20,274 nucleotides of DNA from an uncultured Dorea sp. (GCA_910578865.1 CAJTRM010000038.1:1-20274); one strand, 5' to 3'. Positions 7,196 through 16,855 are shown, numbered from the stretch's first letter. The notes: generated from the sequence alone by a model not told the origin. Program-made: numbers and translations.

Positions 7196-7591
7196 TTACT
7201 TTTTCTCCTTTTCATATAACTTAAGCAGTTTTATCAGATCGTGGTTAAAAAGCTTTACTCTCTGCCGTGCATCCTGATGTCTCTTATTATAGATATGTCT
7301 GGTAACGACAGCAAATATGATCACTGTTGCAAGGTAACCTGCCACTGCACCGATCATCAGAGTCACCAGAAGACCCATGGACATCTTGGCCATCAGATCT
7401 TCAAGCCCTGCAAGAACGACCAGTACCCCGATGCCGACATAGCCCACAGTAACCCACAGTATGGAACAGATGATATGCATCCCGATATAGTCAGATTTAT
7501 AATATTCACTGATTTTAAAGTCTTCTTTTCCTTCCGTCTGCTCATATAGAGCAAGTCTGGTCATCAATTTCACTCTGTTTTCGTCTAACAT
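7196..7591 (-). CDS. Small two-helix membrane protein of unknown function
   Basis: A 131-aa protein with a charged N-terminus (LDENRVKLMTRLALYEQTEGKED), two membrane helices at about residues 38-61 and 72-97, and a positively charged, probably coiled C-terminal helix (RQRVKLFNHDLIKLLKLYEKEKK). The ATG at 7591 follows GAGGTG by 5 bases. It is tightly paired with the larger membrane protein (1-base gap), so the two probably form a membrane complex. A promoter (TGGACA-17-TATACT) precedes it. No function can be named from the sequence. Confidence 0.8.
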   Translation of the reverse strand: MLDENRVKLMTRLALYEQTEGKEDFKISEYYKSDYIGMHIICSILWVTVGYVGIGVLVVLAGLEDLMAKMSMGLLVTLMIGAVAGYLATVIIFAVVTRHIYNKRHQDARQRVKLFNHDLIKLLKLYEKEKK

Positions 7592-7634
7592 GCTACACCT
7601 CGAAATATATTTTCAGTATTTAAACATCATTTTT

Positions 7635-7663
7635 AGTATAACAAATATCAGTATCCTTGTCCA
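7635..7663 (-). promoter_or_regulatory. Promoter of the membrane-protein pair (possibly also cdaA operon)
   Basis: On the minus strand TGGACA (7663-7658, 5/6 match to TTGACA), a 17-base spacer and TATACT (7640-7635). The -35 lies within the last codons of comF. The start codon at 7591 is about 45 bases below the -10. Confidence 0.6.
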
Positions 7664-8367
7664 ATACTTATAGTTAAAAAATAGACTTTTTCCACCCCGG
7701 CCTGCTTAAGCACTTTTGCCACCCCGTCTACAGTATTTCCTGTAGTATAAATATCATCAATCAGCAGTATACTTTTTACTTCCCGAAGACGATATCTCAG
7801 TGCAAATGCATCTCTCAGATTTTTTTCTCTGCTTTTATGGCCCAGCTGCTTCTGCGGACTGGTATTTCTGACTCTTGCCACTAGTTCATCGGCCACCGGG
7901 ATTCCAAGTATACTCCCCAGTTCCCTGGCGACAATCAAAGACTGATTATAGCCTCTCTTTCTCCTTCTATGTACATGTAACGGGACAGGGATAATGGCCT
8001 CCGGATTCCACTGCCGAATAAGATTCCTGCAGCGAAACGCCATTTCTGAGGCATAATAGAAACCGAACCTGCGCTGGTTATGATATTTAAACTGATAAAT
8101 GGATGTGCTGACAGGTTCTTTATGAAGCCATAGAGCGGCCCCTCTGTCATAATAATGATATGTATGTGCACAGTCATGGCAATATTCCTGTTCTTTATAC
8201 TGTACAGGCTTACCACAGCGCATGCACTTTGGATCTTTGACGGATAATTGCTCCAGCCTTTCTTTGCAGGCCGGACAGATGCCCGTTTTATTCACCTTCC
8301 CGCAAAAAGGGCATATTTCCGGCCAGAACAATCTTAAAATAAAATTTATAACTCTTTTGCTTTTCAC
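7648..8367 (-). CDS. comF: ComF-family phosphoribosyltransferase-like protein
   Basis: ComF proteins are cytoplasmic proteins needed for natural transformation in several species and combine zinc-binding ribbons with a PRTase fold. This 239-aa protein has two N-terminal ribbons (C19-x2-C22...C31-x2-C34 and C48-x2-C51...C63-x2-C66), the RRRKRGYNQ segment typical of the family (about 134-142) and the PRPP-binding loop LLIDDIYTTGNT (D204, D205, T208-G210). The start is a GTG whose GTGA overlaps the TGA stop of recD2, a classic coupled junction; no strong ribosome site of its own is visible. The role in DNA uptake is known for the family and only inferred here, as no other competence gene is in the window. 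Confidence 0.9.
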   Translation of the reverse strand: MKSKRVINFILRLFWPEICPFCGKVNKTGICPACKERLEQLSVKDPKCMRCGKPVQYKEQEYCHDCAHTYHYYDRGAALWLHKEPVSTSIYQFKYHNQRRFGFYYASEMAFRCRNLIRQWNPEAIIPVPLHVHRRRKRGYNQSLIVARELGSILGIPVADELVARVRNTSPQKQLGHKSREKNLRDAFALRYRLREVKSILLIDDIYTTGNTVDGVAKVLKQAGVEKVYFLTISIGQGY

Positions 8368-10577
8368 AGTAAAATTTCCCGGATTCGTTCTTCCAGGCTC
8401 GTGTTGCGGGCCTGTTCATCTGTATTCTGGATCATCTCCCGAAATGTCACATCACTCCCCACAAGCGTTACACACTTTTTTGCCCTCGTCACCGCAGTAT
8501 ACAAAAGGTTTCTGTTATATAGCTGCCGCGGCCCCTGTAAAAGAGGGATCACCACCGCCGGATATTCACTCCCCTGGGACTTATGTATAGTGATTGCATA
8601 GGCAAGTTCCAATTCTTCCAGCAGACTGTAAGGATATTTCACCTTTCGGTGTTCGTCAAATTCAACAGTAACCGACTCCTCATAGGTATTGATCTTTCGG
8701 ATAATGCCCATATCTCCGTTAAAGATACCAAGGCCTTTGTCCACCGTCATTCCATACTTTGTGGAAACCTCCCACTCCAGCTGGTAATTGTTTTTGATCT
8801 GCATTACTTTATCACCTTCCCGGAACAGCCGGTCTCCGTACTCTTTCTCTTCCTTCCCCTTCTCCGGGGGGTTCAGATATTCCTGCAGAATACGGTTCAG
8901 TCTCTCCACTCCCAGAAGTCCTTTTCTCATCGGAGTCAGCACCTGGATATCATAAGGCTTTGCGTCCACATATTTGGGCAGTTTCTGACGGATCAGTGTA
9001 ATAAGCACATTAATGATTGTATTGGGATCCTGGCGTTTTAAAAAGAAAAAATCTTTGCTTTTATTGTCCAGGATTACCTCTTCCCCACGATTAATTTTAT
9101 GAGCATTTACTACAATATCACTTTCTTGTGCCTGACGGAAAATTTTTCTGAGCATAACAACCGGAAAACACGCCGAATCTATAATATCCTTCAGCACACT
9201 TCCCGGACCGACACTTGGAAGCTGGTTTCTGTCCCCCACAAGCACCAGTCTTGTTCCCGGAACAATTGCTTTCAGAAGCGCATACATTAACGGCAGGTCT
9301 ACCATAGACATCTCATCAATAATGATGACATCTGCCTCCAGCGGATGCTCCTCATTGCGGGAAAATCCGGCATTACTTTCCTCCTCCGGATTTCCGTTTA
9401 CCTCCAAAAGCCTGTGAATAGTAAGCGCCTCGCATCCTGTGGCCTCTGTCATTCTCTTTGCCGCTCTTCCGGTAGGCGCCGCAAGAAAGATATCCATGCC
9501 TTCGCTCTCAAAAAAATGAATCATAGCATTGATGGTCGTAGTTTTCCCTGTTCCGGGGCCTCCGGTGAGTATTACGACTCCATTGCGCGCCGTCTCCATC
9601 ACCGCCCTCTGCTGCATTTCATCCAACACAAGTCCCGTATCCGTTTCAATTTCATGGATGCGGTGCCAAAGAGCCACATCAGCTAACTCCTCCTGTATGT
9701 TCAGATCATGGAGCATTCTGGCCGCATTCATCTCCATATAGTAATAGCGGGACGCATAAACCCTTGCACCGTCTTTTTCTTCCTTTAACACAATCTTTTT
9801 TTCCATGGCCAGATCCATCAGATACTTTTCAATATGTTCGATCTGAACGCCCAACAACTCTCCTGAACGCCACAGGAGAGCTTCTTTTTTCAAATATATA
9901 TGGCCTTCTCCCACACTCTGCAGCAGTGTATAGAAAATGCCGCTTAAAATACGGTAATCCGAATCTGCCCGAATTCCGACTTTTGCCGCAATCTCATCGG
10001 CTGTTTTAAATCCCACACCGGAGACATGATCTGCAATCTGATATGGATTTTCCTCTATGACATGGTAAATATTCTGTCCATAGTGCTGATAGATCCGGGC
10101 CGCAAGCGTAGTTGAAATTCCATATTTCTGGAGGTATATCATTGCAGCACGCATCTCTTTTTTCTCTTCCACCTGAACTGCAATCTCTCTCGCCTTCCGC
10201 TCACTGATTCCCTTGATCTCTGCAAGGCGTTCCGGCTCTTCTTCTATAATACGGAATGTCTCTTCCTTAAATTTCTTTACGATTCTTCCGGCCAGAGCCG
10301 CGCCCAGCCCCTTCACCGCTCCTGAGCCAAGGTACCGTTCAATAGACACCAGGTCCTCCGGCTCGCACACTCTTGAAGACTCTACCTGAAGCTGTGAACC
10401 ATACAGCTTATGCATCGTATATTCCCCTTCCAGTTCAAGCAGCTCTCCTTCTTCAATATAATGAAATTTCCCTACACAGGTCAGTTCTCCATTATCATTA
10501 TTCAAATGAAATACCGTGTAACCATTTTCCTCATTGCGGTACACAATATGCTCTACATAGCCTTTTATCTTTTCCAT
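8364..10577 (-). CDS. recD2: RecD2-type SF1B DNA helicase
   Basis: RecD2 is a 5'-3' ATP-dependent helicase that, in bacteria without a RecBC partner, acts alone in DNA repair and replication-fork maintenance. The 737-aa protein has the RecD2-specific N-terminal extension, an OB-like part (GYVEHIVYRNEENGYTVFHL) and helix-hairpin-helix repeats (IERYLGSGAVKGLGAALAG; EIKGISERKAREIA; NPYQIADHVSGVGFKTAD). Next come Walker A GGPGTGKT (G339-T346), Walker B IIIDEMSMVD (about 417-425), GDRNQLPSVGPG, and late motifs YAITIHKSQGSEYP and LLYTAVTRAKK near the C-terminus. All helicase motifs look intact. It begins 14 bases after mreB with only a weak ribosome site, and ends overlapping comF, so mreB-recD2-comF appear cotranscribed. 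Confidence 0.95.
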   Translation of the reverse strand: MEKIKGYVEHIVYRNEENGYTVFHLNNDNGELTCVGKFHYIEEGELLELEGEYTMHKLYGSQLQVESSRVCEPEDLVSIERYLGSGAVKGLGAALAGRIVKKFKEETFRIIEEEPERLAEIKGISERKAREIAVQVEEKKEMRAAMIYLQKYGISTTLAARIYQHYGQNIYHVIEENPYQIADHVSGVGFKTADEIAAKVGIRADSDYRILSGIFYTLLQSVGEGHIYLKKEALLWRSGELLGVQIEHIEKYLMDLAMEKKIVLKEEKDGARVYASRYYYMEMNAARMLHDLNIQEELADVALWHRIHEIETDTGLVLDEMQQRAVMETARNGVVILTGGPGTGKTTTINAMIHFFESEGMDIFLAAPTGRAAKRMTEATGCEALTIHRLLEVNGNPEEESNAGFSRNEEHPLEADVIIIDEMSMVDLPLMYALLKAIVPGTRLVLVGDRNQLPSVGPGSVLKDIIDSACFPVVMLRKIFRQAQESDIVVNAHKINRGEEVILDNKSKDFFFLKRQDPNTIINVLITLIRQKLPKYVDAKPYDIQVLTPMRKGLLGVERLNRILQEYLNPPEKGKEEKEYGDRLFREGDKVMQIKNNYQLEWEVSTKYGMTVDKGLGIFNGDMGIIRKINTYEESVTVEFDEHRKVKYPYSLLEELELAYAITIHKSQGSEYPAVVIPLLQGPRQLYNRNLLYTAVTRAKKCVTLVGSDVTFREMIQNTDEQARNTSLEERIREILL

Positions 10578-10591
10578 GTGATATCTTTTAA

Positions 10592-11581
10592 TTAATATTC
10601 CTTCCGATTGCTCATAAATTCTACATACTGCCCGGTGCCGATGGCAACTACCTTCATGGGATCCTCCGCAGTAATAGTGTTGATGCCCGTCCTCTCCTCG
10701 ATCAACTCTTCCAGACCGCGAAGCATGGCTCCTCCTCCGGTAAGAACAATTCCGCGGTCCAGAATATCCGCTGACAGCTCAGGCGGGGTGCGTTCCAGCA
10801 CCCCGATCACAGCCTCCACGATCTGGCCGGTCGTTTCCCTCAACGCCTCCTCTGTCTCAGAAGAGGTCACTGTCACTGTCTTGGGTAGACCGGTCACCAG
10901 ATTACGTCCCCGGACTTCGATTGCCTCGTCCTCCATCAGCTGATATGTGGTCCCGATCTTAATCTTTATATCTTCCGCCGTTCGTTCTCCGATCAGAAGA
11001 TTATGCTTCTTTCTCATATAGCGCACGATTGCCTCATCAAAGTCATCCCCTGCAATTTTCACGGAGGTATTCACCACCGTTCCTCCAAGAGAGATAACTG
11101 CAATATCCGAAGTACCTCCTCCGATATCCACAATCATATTTCCGCATGGCTTTGAAATATCAATTCCCGCGCCAATGGCCGCCGCTACCGGCTCTTCAAT
11201 CAAATGCACATCCCTTGCACCCGCCGCATAGGTTGCCTCCTCAACTGCCTTTCGCTCCACCTCTGTCACGCCGCTTGGCACGCAGATGCTGATCCTCGGC
11301 TTCTTGAAGGTACGTTTCCCCATCGCCTTCTGGACAAAATATTTGATCATCTTCTCTGTAACTGTGTAATCTGAGATAACCCCCTGCCTCAATGGACGGA
11401 TTGCCACAATATTCCCCGGAGTCCTGCCGAGCATCAGCCTGGCTTCCTCTCCAATCGCCTTTATCCCGTTCGTATCCCTGTCAAACGCCACAACTGACGG
11501 TTCTTTCAAGATAACACCCTTACCTTTTACATATACAAGTATACTGGCCGTACCCAGATCAATTCCAATATCTACCGACAT
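10592..11581 (-). CDS. mreB: MreB-family actin-like cell-shape protein
   Basis: MreB polymerises on the inner face of the membrane and guides lateral wall synthesis in rods. The 329-aa protein starts at ATG 11581 (MSVDIGIDLGTAS), with AAAGGAG 7 bases upstream; the 21 upstream codons are leader sequence. Actin-fold nucleotide motifs are present: phosphate-1 IGIDLGTAS, phosphate-2 IVDIGGGTSDIAVIS and adenosine motif IVLTGGGAMLRGL. Family blocks RTPGNIVAIRPLRQGVI, IEEPVAAAIGAG and LLIGERTAEDIKI are all there. No mreC/mreD follows, so it stands apart from the classical shape operon; it could be an Mbl/MreBH-type paralogue, which sequence alone does not settle. Confidence 0.95.
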   Translation of the reverse strand: MSVDIGIDLGTASILVYVKGKGVILKEPSVVAFDRDTNGIKAIGEEARLMLGRTPGNIVAIRPLRQGVISDYTVTEKMIKYFVQKAMGKRTFKKPRISICVPSGVTEVERKAVEEATYAAGARDVHLIEEPVAAAIGAGIDISKPCGNMIVDIGGGTSDIAVISLGGTVVNTSVKIAGDDFDEAIVRYMRKKHNLLIGERTAEDIKIKIGTTYQLMEDEAIEVRGRNLVTGLPKTVTVTSSETEEALRETTGQIVEAVIGVLERTPPELSADILDRGIVLTGGGAMLRGLEELIEERTGINTITAEDPMKVVAIGTGQYVEFMSNRKEY

Positions 11582-11597
11582 GTCAAGTCTCCTTTCA

Positions 11598-11646
11598 TCA
11601 CAACACTCTCTATATCTATCCCCATCATCATTTGTGATCTTCACAA
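11598..11646 (-). other. mreB leader with three mutually complementary hexamers
   Basis: Within the roughly 90-base leader, the minus strand carries TTGTGA (11646-11641), TCACAA (11637-11632) and TTGTGA (11603-11598). The middle copy can pair with the first (3-base loop) or with the third, which abuts the ribosome site. This could be a simple alternative structure, or chance. Confidence 0.3.
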
Positions 11647-11679
11647 TGCACCGGTCTTATCAGCCTCAATGCTTGTATC

Positions 11680-11708
11680 ATTATAATCAACTTTACTGTA
11701 AATGGAAA
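11680..11708 (-). promoter_or_regulatory. mreB promoter
   Basis: On the minus strand TTTCCA (11708-11703, 4/6), a 17-base spacer and a perfect TATAAT (11685-11680). It sits between the uvrA stop and mreB and gives mreB-recD2-comF their own start. No convincing terminator is seen after uvrA, so readthrough is also possible. Confidence 0.65.
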
Positions 11709-11763
11709 CCCCTTTTTCCTTAATTCTTTGTGAAGTGCAGGAGCATTTTGTCGGAAAAAGATA

Positions 11764-14607
11764 TTACCTGTCAATCATTGTACGAATGTATTTTCCGGTA
11801 TAGGATACAGGGTTTTCTGCCACCTCCTCCGGAGTACCGCGGGCAATCACAGTCCCTCCTTTGTCACCGCCCTCCGGGCCCATGTCAATAATATAATCCG
11901 CAGTTTTAATTACATCCAGATTATGTTCGATCACGATGACCGTATTGCCGTCTGCAGCCAGTCTCTGTAAGATCTCCGTCAGCTTGTGTACGTCTGCAAA
12001 ATGAAGGCCTGTCGTAGGTTCATCCAGAATATAGATGGTCTTCCCTGTGCTTCGTTTACTGAGCTCCGTCGCCAGCTTAATCCTCTGCGCCTCCCCGCCG
12101 GACAGCTGGGTAGACGGCTGCCCAAGCCGGATATAGGACAGTCCCACATCATAAAGTGTCTCCATTTTCCTGCGGATACTTGGAACATTCTCAAAGAAAT
12201 GCAGCGCCTCCTCCACCGTCATGTTCAGCACGTCATAAATACTCTTGCCTTTGTATTTTACCTCCAATGTCTCTCTGTTATACCGTTTCCCGTGACAAAC
12301 TTCACACGGCACATAGACATCCGGCAAAAAATGCATCTCTATCTTCAGGATTCCATCCCCGCTGCAGGCCTCGCAGCGCCCTCCTTTTACGTTAAAGCTG
12401 AACCTTCCTTTTTTATATCCTTTTGCCTTTGCATCAGCCGTTGCCGCAAACAGATCACGGATCAGGTCAAACACCCCTGTATATGTTGCAGGGTTGGATC
12501 TGGGTGTACGGCCGATGGGAGACTGGTCGATCGCTATAACCTTGTCAAGCTGTTCCACTCCCTTGATATCCTTGTGTCTGCCCGGAATCGTTCTGGCACG
12601 GTTCAGATCTCTTGCAAGCCGCTTATACAGAATCTCGTTGATCAGGGAACTCTTGCCGGAACCGGACACACCGGTGATGCACGTCATAATTCCCAGCGGA
12701 ATCTTAACGTCAATCTCTTTTAGATTGTTTTCCCCCGCCCTGAGAATCTCAATCCAGCCGGATGGGCTCTTTCTTTCCCGGGGCACCGGTATCTTTACCC
12801 TTCCGCTGAGATATGCTCCGGTAACGGAATCCTTATTTTTCATAATCTCTTCTGCCGTTCCCTCTGCCACAACTTCGCCGCCGTGTTCACCGGCGCCGGG
12901 ACCGATATCTACAATATAGTCAGCCTCCCGCATAGTATCCTCATCGTGCTCTACCACCAGGACAGAATTACCCAGATCCCGAAGATGCTTCAGCGTATGC
13001 AAAAGCTTATCGTTATCCCTCTGGTGAAGACCGATACTTGGTTCATCCAAAATATAGGCAACGCCTACCAGGCCGGAACCTATCTGTGTGGCAAGACGGA
13101 TCCTCTGTGCCTCTCCGCCGGACAGAGAACCTGTTGCCCTTGCAAGAGTCAGGTAATCCAGCCCCACATCTGTTAAAAATTGTATTCTGGAGCGAATCTC
13201 CTTCAAGATCTGTCCTCCGATCAGAAACTGCTGTTTGTTTAGCTGGAGATCGTTAAGAAATCTCTGCAGTTTCCCGATGGACATCTCTGTCACCTCTGCA
13301 ATATTTTTTTCTCCTATGGTGACAGCCAGGGCCGCTGGCTTCAGACGCTGCCCGCTACATTCATGGCAGGGTGTGATCCTCATAAACTCTTCGTATTCTG
13401 CCTTCATGGTATCAGAGCCGGTTTCCCGGTAACGGCGCTCAACATTGCGTATCAGCCCCTCAAACGCCACGTCGTAGATCCCTTCCCCTCTCTGTCCATG
13501 ATAATGAACCTTTACCTCTTTGCCGCCTGTCCCGTGGATCAGGAGATCCTGTATCTTTTTCGGGTACTCCTCAAATGGAGTGTCCAGTGAAAAATCATAG
13601 GCTTTACTGAGGCCGTCCAAAATCGCGTAGGTAAAGCTCTTCTTATCCGTGCAGGACTGCCATCCCATCACAGTAAGCGCACCCTCGGCAATACTCAGAC
13701 TCTTGTCCGGGATCATCAGGTCAATGTCAAATTCCATCTTGTATCCAAGCCCAAAGCACTCCGGACACGCACCGAACGGATTATTGAAAGAAAAGCTTCT
13801 CGGCTCAATCTCGTCAATACTGATCCCACAATCCGGACAGGAAAAGCTCTGGCTGAAATTAATCGGTTCCTGGCCGATCACATCTACCGTCATCAGCCCC
13901 TCGGCGAGATGCAGCACATTTTCAATAGAATCTGTCAGGCGCTTCTCAATACCAGGCTTTACTACCAGGCGGTCAACGATAATTTCAATATTATGCTTAA
14001 TGTTTTTGTCAAGGACAATATCCTCGGATAATTCGTATAGGTTCCCGTCCACCCGTGCCCGGACATATCCGCTTTTCTTCGCACGGTCAAATAGTTTGAC
14101 ATGTGTTCCTTTCCGGCCGCGCACCACAGGCGCTAACAGCTGAATCTTAGTCTTCTCCGGCAGTTCCATAATCTGATCCACCATCTGATCCACCGTCTGC
14201 TTCCTGATCTCCTTGCCACATTTCGGACAGTGCGGGATCCCGACCCTCGCATAGAGTAAACGGAAATAATCGTAAATTTCCGTCACTGTCCCCACGGTAG
14301 AACGCGGATTACGGTTCGTAGATTTCTGGTCGATAGAGATTGCGGGAGACAACCCTTCGATGCTCTCTACATCCGGCTTCTCCATCTGCCCCAGGAATTG
14401 TCTCGCATAAGAGGACAATGATTCCATATATCTTCTCTGCCCCTCTGCATAAATAGTGTCAAACGCCAGAGAGGATTTGCCGGAACCGCTAAGGCCGGTC
14501 AGCACCACCAGTTCATTTCTCGGAATATTCAAATCTATATTTTTCAGGTTGTGTTCATTGGCTCCCCGAATCTTAATATATTGTCTGTTATCTTTCTTCT
14601 TTGGCAT
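11764..14607 (-). CDS. uvrA: Excinuclease ABC subunit A (UvrA)
   Basis: UvrA is the damage-sensing ATPase dimer of nucleotide excision repair that loads UvrB on the lesion. The 947-aa length is typical. It has two ABC-type ATPase modules: Walker A GLSGSGKS (G38-S45) and GVSGSGKS (about residue 640), with signature SLSGGEAQRI and TQLSGGEAQRI, and Walker B YILDEPSIGLHQRD and YILDEPTTGLHFAD. Zinc-module cysteines are present (CPKCGKE, CPECFGLGY, CHECSGQ, GRCEACSGDG, CEVCHGKRYN). The ATG at 14607 follows AAGGAAGG by about 10 bases. It lies 77 bases downstream of uvrB, with no promoter or terminator obvious between, so the two are one transcript. Nothing is missing. Confidence 0.98.
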   Translation of the reverse strand: MPKKKDNRQYIKIRGANEHNLKNIDLNIPRNELVVLTGLSGSGKSSLAFDTIYAEGQRRYMESLSSYARQFLGQMEKPDVESIEGLSPAISIDQKSTNRNPRSTVGTVTEIYDYFRLLYARVGIPHCPKCGKEIRKQTVDQMVDQIMELPEKTKIQLLAPVVRGRKGTHVKLFDRAKKSGYVRARVDGNLYELSEDIVLDKNIKHNIEIIVDRLVVKPGIEKRLTDSIENVLHLAEGLMTVDVIGQEPINFSQSFSCPDCGISIDEIEPRSFSFNNPFGACPECFGLGYKMEFDIDLMIPDKSLSIAEGALTVMGWQSCTDKKSFTYAILDGLSKAYDFSLDTPFEEYPKKIQDLLIHGTGGKEVKVHYHGQRGEGIYDVAFEGLIRNVERRYRETGSDTMKAEYEEFMRITPCHECSGQRLKPAALAVTIGEKNIAEVTEMSIGKLQRFLNDLQLNKQQFLIGGQILKEIRSRIQFLTDVGLDYLTLARATGSLSGGEAQRIRLATQIGSGLVGVAYILDEPSIGLHQRDNDKLLHTLKHLRDLGNSVLVVEHDEDTMREADYIVDIGPGAGEHGGEVVAEGTAEEIMKNKDSVTGAYLSGRVKIPVPRERKSPSGWIEILRAGENNLKEIDVKIPLGIMTCITGVSGSGKSSLINEILYKRLARDLNRARTIPGRHKDIKGVEQLDKVIAIDQSPIGRTPRSNPATYTGVFDLIRDLFAATADAKAKGYKKGRFSFNVKGGRCEACSGDGILKIEMHFLPDVYVPCEVCHGKRYNRETLEVKYKGKSIYDVLNMTVEEALHFFENVPSIRRKMETLYDVGLSYIRLGQPSTQLSGGEAQRIKLATELSKRSTGKTIYILDEPTTGLHFADVHKLTEILQRLAADGNTVIVIEHNLDVIKTADYIIDMGPEGGDKGGTVIARGTPEEVAENPVSYTGKYIRTMIDR

Positions 14608-14684
14608 AGGTTGTCTGCCTTCCTTTCGATGATCTTCCTTATCTTCGTCAAACTTTTGTATTTACTTTTTTGCTTTGAATAATC

Positions 14685-16676
14685 TCATTCTTTCAACAGC
14701 CTTTTTAGCTCAACCAGCTTATCTCTCAACTCTGCTGCCGCCTCAAAATTAAGTTCTGCCGCTGCTTTCTTCATCTGTTTTGTCACATCTGCGATCAGCT
14801 TCTCCAGTTCTTTCGGGCTCATAGATTCCGGATCTTTCTCAAGCCTCAGTTCTTCTGCCGCCACTTTTCTGGAAATACTGATCAGGTCGCGGACACTCTT
14901 CTGAATCGTCTGAGGAGTAATGCCGTGTGCTTCATTATACTCCATCTGCACCTTACGGCGGCGCTTGGTCTCTTCAATCGCATTCGCCATAGAGTCCGTC
15001 ATATTGTCGGCATACATGATCACATGACCCTCCGCGTTGCGGGCGGCACGTCCGACTGTCTGGATCAGCGACGTCTCAGAACGCAGGAAGCCTTCTTTAT
15101 CAGCATCCAGAATTGCAACCAGCGTGATCTCCGGTATATCCAGCCCCTCACGCAAAAGGTTGATGCCGATCAACACGTCAAATACATCCAGCCTCATATC
15201 TCTCACGATCTCCGTACGCTCCAGCGTATCAATATCCGAGTGGAGATACCTTACACGGATGCCAAGCTCCCGCATATAATCCGTCAGATCCTCCGCCATT
15301 CTCTTAGTCAGCGTCGTAATCAGTATTTTGTTCTTCTTTGCAATTTCTTTATTCACCTCTGCCACAAGATCGTCAATCTGACCTTCCACCGGACGCACAG
15401 AAATCTCCGGATCCAGCAGCCCTGTAGGCCTGATAACCTGCTCTGCCCGCAAAAGTTCATGTTGCCCCTCATAGGAACCCGGAGTAGCTGAGACAAACAG
15501 CACCTGGTCAATCTTGCCCTCAAACTCATCAAAGCTTAAAGGACGGTTGTCCTTCGCTGAAGGAAGCCGGAAACCATACTCCACCAATGTAGACTTCCTG
15601 GACTGATCTCCATGGTACATTCCGCCGATCTGAGGCACAGTCTTATGAGATTCGTCTATCATAAGAATGAAATCATCCGGGAAATAATCAATCAACGTAT
15701 GGGGCGGCTGTCCCGCCTCCAGACCCGTCAAATGTCTGGAATAATTCTCTATTCCGGAACAAAAACCTGTCTCCCGCATCATTTCTATATCAAAGTTCGT
15801 CCTCTCCGAGATTCTCTGAGCCTCCAAAAGTTTCCCTTCTCCTTTAAAATATTTAATCTGTCCCTCAAGTTCTTCTTCAATGGCACGGATCGCACGTTCC
15901 ATACTTTCCTTTGATACTACATAGTGGGAAGCCGGAAAAATGGCAATGTGGTTCAATTCATTTTTAATCTCTCCGGTCAAAACATCAATCTCTGTAATTC
16001 TCTCCACTTCATCGCCGAAAAATTCTATCCGGTATGCAATACCCTCACACAGTGCAGGGATCACTTCCAGCACATCGCCATGCACTCGGAAAGTCCCCCT
16101 CTTAAAATCCATTTCATTCCGGTCATACTGGATCTCAATCAATTTGCGGATCACGTCATCTCTGTCCTTCTCCATACCGGGGCGCAGGGAAATCACCATA
16201 TTCTGGTAGTCAATCGGCGATCCCAGGCCGTAGATGCAGGAAACACTGGCAATGATAATGACATCCCGGCGCTCGGACAGCGCCGCCGTCGCAGAATGCC
16301 GAAGTTTGTCAATCTCATCATTGATGGAGGAATCCTTGGCAATGTAGGTGTCGGAGGATGGAACGTAGGCCTCTGGTTGGTAGTAGTCATAGTAGGACAC
16401 AAAATACTCCACTGCATTCTCAGGGAAAAATTCCTTGAACTCACCGTACAATTGTGCAGCAAGGGTCTTATTGTGCGCTATTACCAAAGTCGGTTTATTC
16501 AGCTTCTGGATAACATTCGCCATAGTAAATGTCTTACCGGAACCCGTAACCCCCAGTAAAGTCTGACACTGGTTGCCTTCCTGGAAGCCTTTGACAAGGG
16601 CTTCTATCGCCTGCGGCTGATCTCCGGTGGGCTCGTAATCACTGTGTAATTTAAAGACACTTTGTGCATCCTGCAC
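14685..16676 (-). CDS. uvrB: Excinuclease ABC subunit B (UvrB)
   Basis: UvrB verifies DNA damage and recruits UvrC. I place the start at GTG 16676 because GGAGGTG lies 6 bases upstream and the protein then begins near the family-typical FKLHSDYEPTGDQPQAI; the ATG at 16742 would add 22 unrelated residues inside a hairpin. Length 663 aa. Walker A is GVTGSGKT (G42-T49), the damage-probing beta-hairpin is YYDYYQPEAYVPSSDTYI (about 95-112), helicase motif II is LMIDESHKT, and motifs V/VI are NLLREGLDIPE and QTVGRAARN. The C-terminal UVR domain (about 625-660, LEKLIADVTKQMKKAAAELN) that contacts UvrC is present. The upstream region has a promoter, a hairpin and an SOS box. Confidence 0.98.
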   Translation of the reverse strand: MQDAQSVFKLHSDYEPTGDQPQAIEALVKGFQEGNQCQTLLGVTGSGKTFTMANVIQKLNKPTLVIAHNKTLAAQLYGEFKEFFPENAVEYFVSYYDYYQPEAYVPSSDTYIAKDSSINDEIDKLRHSATAALSERRDVIIIASVSCIYGLGSPIDYQNMVISLRPGMEKDRDDVIRKLIEIQYDRNEMDFKRGTFRVHGDVLEVIPALCEGIAYRIEFFGDEVERITEIDVLTGEIKNELNHIAIFPASHYVVSKESMERAIRAIEEELEGQIKYFKGEGKLLEAQRISERTNFDIEMMRETGFCSGIENYSRHLTGLEAGQPPHTLIDYFPDDFILMIDESHKTVPQIGGMYHGDQSRKSTLVEYGFRLPSAKDNRPLSFDEFEGKIDQVLFVSATPGSYEGQHELLRAEQVIRPTGLLDPEISVRPVEGQIDDLVAEVNKEIAKKNKILITTLTKRMAEDLTDYMRELGIRVRYLHSDIDTLERTEIVRDMRLDVFDVLIGINLLREGLDIPEITLVAILDADKEGFLRSETSLIQTVGRAARNAEGHVIMYADNMTDSMANAIEETKRRRKVQMEYNEAHGITPQTIQKSVRDLISISRKVAAEELRLEKDPESMSPKELEKLIADVTKQMKKAAAELNFEAAAELRDKLVELKRLLKE

Positions 16677-16724
16677 AAAAATCACCTCCAAAATCCATAT
16701 TAAAAAAATTCGACTATTAGGCAG

Positions 16725-16778
16725 AAATTCGTCGAGGCACATCTTCCGTTTTTTGTAAAATTGCCTTTCGACGAATTT
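16725..16778 (-). other. Hairpin in the uvrB leader
   Basis: AAATTCGTCGA (16725-16735) and TCGACGAATTT (16768-16778) are perfect 11-base inverted repeats; with one bulge the pairing extends through a GGCA/TGCC step. They lie in the transcribed leader between the promoter and the uvrB start. There is no T-run directly after the stem, so it is not a standard terminator. A related AATTCGAC copy lies at about 16707-16714. Function unknown. Confidence 0.55.
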
Positions 16779-16855
16779 TGTTCACTGATTTCATTTTCCC
16801 GGACTGGTTATACCCAGCCGGACACCATGAATCTGATGTTCCAAAAAGTATTCTG

